From: DASPPF01 sp032906705
GTDB lineage: Archaea; Thermoproteota; Nitrososphaeria; Nitrososphaerales; Gagatemarchaeaceae
Assembly (NCBI GenBank): GCA_032906705.1
Contig: JAJTZC010000013.1
Span: 1 to 31,401 of the forward strand
Direction of reading: 5' to 3'
DNA: 31,401 nucleotides
Below are positions 29,163 through 31,401 of the stretch, piece after piece (the stretch's first letter is position 1; every line of letters begins with the position of its first letter). Both the position numbers and the translations under genes were made by a program. The notes below the pieces were generated by a model, which saw only the letters and a program-made list of their open reading frames with translations, was not told the origin of the DNA and did no database searches.

Positions 29163-29570
29163 CTAGTCCTCCATCTTCTCAAGGTTGGCGCCCAAGTAAC
29201 CGTAGACCCCGGTCTTCAGAGCCTTCATCCCGAGAAGTGCGCACTTGATGCGCGCCGGCCCCAGTTCAGGATTGCCCAGCATTTTGAGAACGTCCTCCTT
29301 GGAGAGCTGCTTCACCCAGTCAAGCGGTTTTCCCTTGGCCAGCTCGGTGAGCATTGATGTCGAAGACTGGCTTATCGCGCATCCCCTGCCAGTGTACATG
29401 ACACTCTCCATCTCTCCGCTGCGCCCCACCTTCACTTGCAGGTCCACATCGTCGCCGCAGAGCGGGTTGCTCTCGTGCGCCTCGATGTCGTGGTCGTGAA
29501 TCTTCCCAAAGTTCCTCGGATTCCTGTAGTAGTCCAGGATAAGCTCCTTGTAGATGTCCGCGGAACTCAT
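29163..29570 (-). CDS. sufU: SufU/IscU-like iron-sulfur assembly protein
   Basis: A 135-residue U-type scaffold or zinc-dependent sulfur acceptor for SufS. The three Cys ligands are Cys38 in P-L-C-G-D-D (with Asp40), Cys64 in G-R-G-C-A-I-S-Q-S-S-T-S, and Cys110 in R-I-K-C-A-L-L. The gene overlaps sufS by four bases. Without an HscA/B partner nearby, the Zn-type SufU role is likelier than IscU. Confidence 0.93.
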   Translation of the reverse strand: MSSADIYKELILDYYRNPRNFGKIHDHDIEAHESNPLCGDDVDLQVKVGRSGEMESVMYTGRGCAISQSSTSMLTELAKGKPLDWVKQLSKEDVLKMLGNPELGPARIKCALLGMKALKTGVYGYLGANLEKMED

Positions 29571-30805
29571 AGTTTGAAGACCTTCCTTGCTTTTTCCAGG
29601 CCGGAACGGAGCGCGTCGATATCGTCAAAGGAGTTGTACACGTGGAAGCTCGCCCGGCTGGTTGCGGCCACGTCGAGCCACCTCATGAGCGGCTGGGCGC
29701 AGTGGTGCCCGGACCTGATCGCGATTCCTTCTTCGTCGAGTATGGTCGCGAGGTCGTGCGAGTGTATGTCGGCAAGGTTGAACGAGATTACGCCGCCTCT
29801 CTGGTCTGGCCTCGTTGGGCCGTACGCCTTGAACCCTGGGACCTTCGGGAGGACCTCCATGGCGTACTTCAGAAGCTGGACTTCGTGCTCCCTCACCTTC
29901 TCCATGCCCATAGTAGTCAGGTAGTCCACAGCGGCACCGAGCCCGATGGCATCGGCAATGTTGACGGTCCCTGCCTCGTACTTGTAGGGAACGTCGTTCC
30001 ACGTGGCGTGGTCTAGGAAGACCTCCCGGATCATCTCTCCCCCGCCATGGAAGGGTTCCATACTCTCGAGCAGATCTTTCCTTCCCCACAGGACCCCGAT
30101 CCCGGTGGGCCCGAGCATCTTGTGCCCCGAGAAGGCGTAGAAGTCGCAGCCCAGCTCCGAGATGTCGACAGGCATGTGAGGCACCGCCTGGGCACCATCG
30201 ACGACTGTCACGGCCCCAGCCTTTCTCGCCTTTGCGCAGATGCTCGCGACGTCGTTGATGGTCCCGAGCACGTTGGAGCAGTGCGTCAGCGCCACGAGCT
30301 TCGGCGATTCGCCGAGGAGCCTCTCAAGGTCCTCTGTTTTCAATGTGCCGTCAGGGTTGAGGCCGACGAATTTCAGCGTGGCCCCATTCTTCTTGGCTAG
30401 GAGCTGCCAGGGCACGATGTTGCTGTGATGCTCCATCAGGGTGGTGACGAGCAGGTCTCCGCGCCTGACCTCGGATTCGCCCCAAGCGAACCTGACTAGG
30501 TTGATCGACTCCGTCGTCCCCCGGGTGAAGATCGTCTCGGAGGGCCTGCAACCGACGAAACCAGCCACCCTCGACCTGGCAGATTCGAACGCCTCGGTCG
30601 CCTCTTCCCCGAGACGGTGGACCGACCTGTGGACGTTGGAGTTGTACCTCGAGTAGTAGTCGACGAGCGCCTCTATGACCTGCCTGGGCTTCTGGGTCGT
30701 GGCCGCATTGTCCAGGTAGACCAGCCTCTTGCCGTTGACCTTCCTCTTGAGGATCGGAAAGTCCTCGCGAACCTTTTCCACGTCCAGGATTTCTGTTTTC
30801 AGCAA
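29567..30805 (-). CDS. sufS: cysteine desulfurase SufS
   Basis: A 412-residue PLP enzyme of the group II type that takes sulfur from cysteine. Y-L-D-N-A-A-T-T-Q-K-P near 30, T-R-G-T-T-E-S-I-N-L near 94, the PLP lysine Lys229 in F-S-G-H-K-M-L-G-P-T-G, and the catalytic Cys369 in I-R-S-G-H-H-C-A-Q-P. The Ser-Gly-His-His-Cys loop is short, as in SufS rather than IscS. TTG start with AGGTAAGG upstream. A small inverted repeat GTAAG-N5-CTTAC at 30807-30821 lies just ahead of it. Works with SufU downstream. Confidence 0.95.
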   Translation of the reverse strand: MLKTEILDVEKVREDFPILKRKVNGKRLVYLDNAATTQKPRQVIEALVDYYSRYNSNVHRSVHRLGEEATEAFESARSRVAGFVGCRPSETIFTRGTTESINLVRFAWGESEVRRGDLLVTTLMEHHSNIVPWQLLAKKNGATLKFVGLNPDGTLKTEDLERLLGESPKLVALTHCSNVLGTINDVASICAKARKAGAVTVVDGAQAVPHMPVDISELGCDFYAFSGHKMLGPTGIGVLWGRKDLLESMEPFHGGGEMIREVFLDHATWNDVPYKYEAGTVNIADAIGLGAAVDYLTTMGMEKVREHEVQLLKYAMEVLPKVPGFKAYGPTRPDQRGGVISFNLADIHSHDLATILDEEGIAIRSGHHCAQPLMRWLDVAATSRASFHVYNSFDDIDALRSGLEKARKVFKL

Positions 30806-30821
30806 CGTAAGCGAACCTTAC

Positions 30822-31133
30822 CTAACTAACCTCGACGAAAATTGTCCCGTCTTGTATTTTAACATTGAATTTTTCGAGCGGGACGGTTGCCGGAGGATTC
30901 ATCACTTCACCTGTCCTCAGGTCGAACTGAGAGAGGTGCAGCGGGCAGACCACCCTGTCCTCCAACACGACGCCCAGGCCTAGGTCGGTCTCCTCGTGCG
31001 TGCATGTCCCGCCCAAGGCATACGCCTGACCCGCTATCTTCGCAATCAGAATGTGACGACCGTTGATGTCGACGGTCGCGATCGAACCGTCGTTGACATC
31101 ATCCGCCTTCATGGCCGCGACGAACTCCCCCAT
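30822..31133 (-). CDS. Rieske-type [2Fe-2S] ferredoxin in the Suf operon
   Basis: A 103-residue soluble single-domain Rieske protein without membrane helix. Ligands are Cys44-x-His46 in T-C-T-H-E-E and Cys63-x2-His66 in C-P-L-H-L-S-Q-F-D-L-R-T-G. The sequence resembles the ferredoxin components of ring-hydroxylating enzymes. Located between SufB/D and SufS, it probably supplies electrons to Fe-S cluster assembly. ATG 31133 begins the fold; the longer frame to 31271 is a shadow of the SufD gene. Confidence 0.92.
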   Translation of the reverse strand: MGEFVAAMKADDVNDGSIATVDINGRHILIAKIAGQAYALGGTCTHEETDLGLGVVLEDRVVCPLHLSQFDLRTGEVMNPPATVPLEKFNVKIQDGTIFVEVS

Positions 31134-31140
31134 AACTAAA

Positions 31141-31401
31141 CTACCGATACTTGTAATGCCGCTCGAAGATGTCCTCGGACTGTCTGACCTCCGGGGCGGC
31201 CTCTCCGGTGAGCCTGAATAGGGTCTCTCTGTCAACCAGCCTGCGCCTCTCTCCATGCCACTTGCCCTCAATCATGAACCTCGCACCCTCCCTCGTCTGC
31301 TCGACCGGGACCCGCGACAAGACAGGCTCGAAGAACCCGAGGACGACCATCTTCTTCGCTTCGTCAGGTGTCAGCCCGCGGGCCGCGAGATAGAAGAGCT
31401 G
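31141..31401 (-). CDS. SufB/SufD C-terminal part (partial)
   Basis: The last 86 codons of a SufB/SufD-family scaffold protein cut by the window edge. The stretch L-F-Y-L-A-A-R-G-L-T-P-D-E-A-K-K-M-V-V-L-G-F-F-E-P-V-L is the conserved C-terminal helix pair of the family. SufD is favoured, since in archaeal clusters it often follows SufC and SufB and precedes SufS, but this cannot be decided from the part present. The gap to the Rieske gene is seven bases. Confidence 0.9.
   Translation of the reverse strand, partial: QLFYLAARGLTPDEAKKMVVLGFFEPVLSRVPVEQTREGARFMIEGKWHGERRRLVDRETLFRLTGEAAPEVRQSEDIFERHYKYR

Noticed and set aside
1..31401. CRISPR array
   Set aside because: No regularly spaced repeats of 24-37 bases; the only tandem repeat has two imperfect copies.

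Overview
The window is archaeal chromosomal DNA. The evidence is a long run of ribosomal protein genes in archaeal order (uL22 to uL15, with eS4, eL32, eL19 and RNase P protein Rpp29 embedded), followed by SecY, an archaeal adenylate kinase, a DUF106/EMC3-like membrane protein, cytidylate kinase and Cbf5. TATA-like boxes lie about 26 bases ahead of several start codons, which fits leaderless transcripts. The Suf order (SufB/D, Rieske ferredoxin, SufS, SufU) and the lack of eL34 and eL14 between SecY and Cbf5 suggest a Thaumarchaeota/Nitrososphaeria-type lineage. The organic-acid genes suggest a heterotroph. No ammonia-oxidation gene is present. The lineage call is an inference.

Layout. (1) 1-3550: a heavy-metal cassette, mostly on the minus strand. 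It holds an exported Cys-rich protein, a four-helix MerT-like membrane protein with a CSCH motif, and a P1B-type ATPase with Tyr-Pro-Cys in place of Cys-Pro-Cys. The 3' end of another MerT-like gene converges on it from the left. (2) 3551-4506: a gene-poor stretch with a probable truncated integrase and strong palindromes, possibly an island edge. (3) 4507-13716: a CBS-domain gene, a CaiB-type CoA-transferase, a complete Liv-type ABC importer, an MFS carrier, a CitE-like lyase, a MaoC-type hydratase and a possible 44-residue membrane peptide. Together these look like uptake and CoA-dependent breakdown of a small branched organic acid. (4) 13717-25648, minus strand: one nearly gapless run of 23 genes for ribosomal proteins, protein export, nucleotide kinases and RNA modification. 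(5) 25649-25826: a divergent control region with an imperfect tandem repeat. (6) 25827-29159: succinate dehydrogenase genes sdhA-C-D-B. (7) 29163-31401, minus strand: iron-sulfur cluster assembly genes (SufU, SufS, Rieske ferredoxin, C-terminus of SufB/SufD).

First genes of transcription units tend to have a TATA-like box and little or no leader, while operon-internal genes carry GGAGG-type ribosome binding sites and overlapping stop/start codons. TTG and GTG starts are frequent. I saw no tRNA or rRNA gene, CRISPR array, complete insertion sequence or replication origin.
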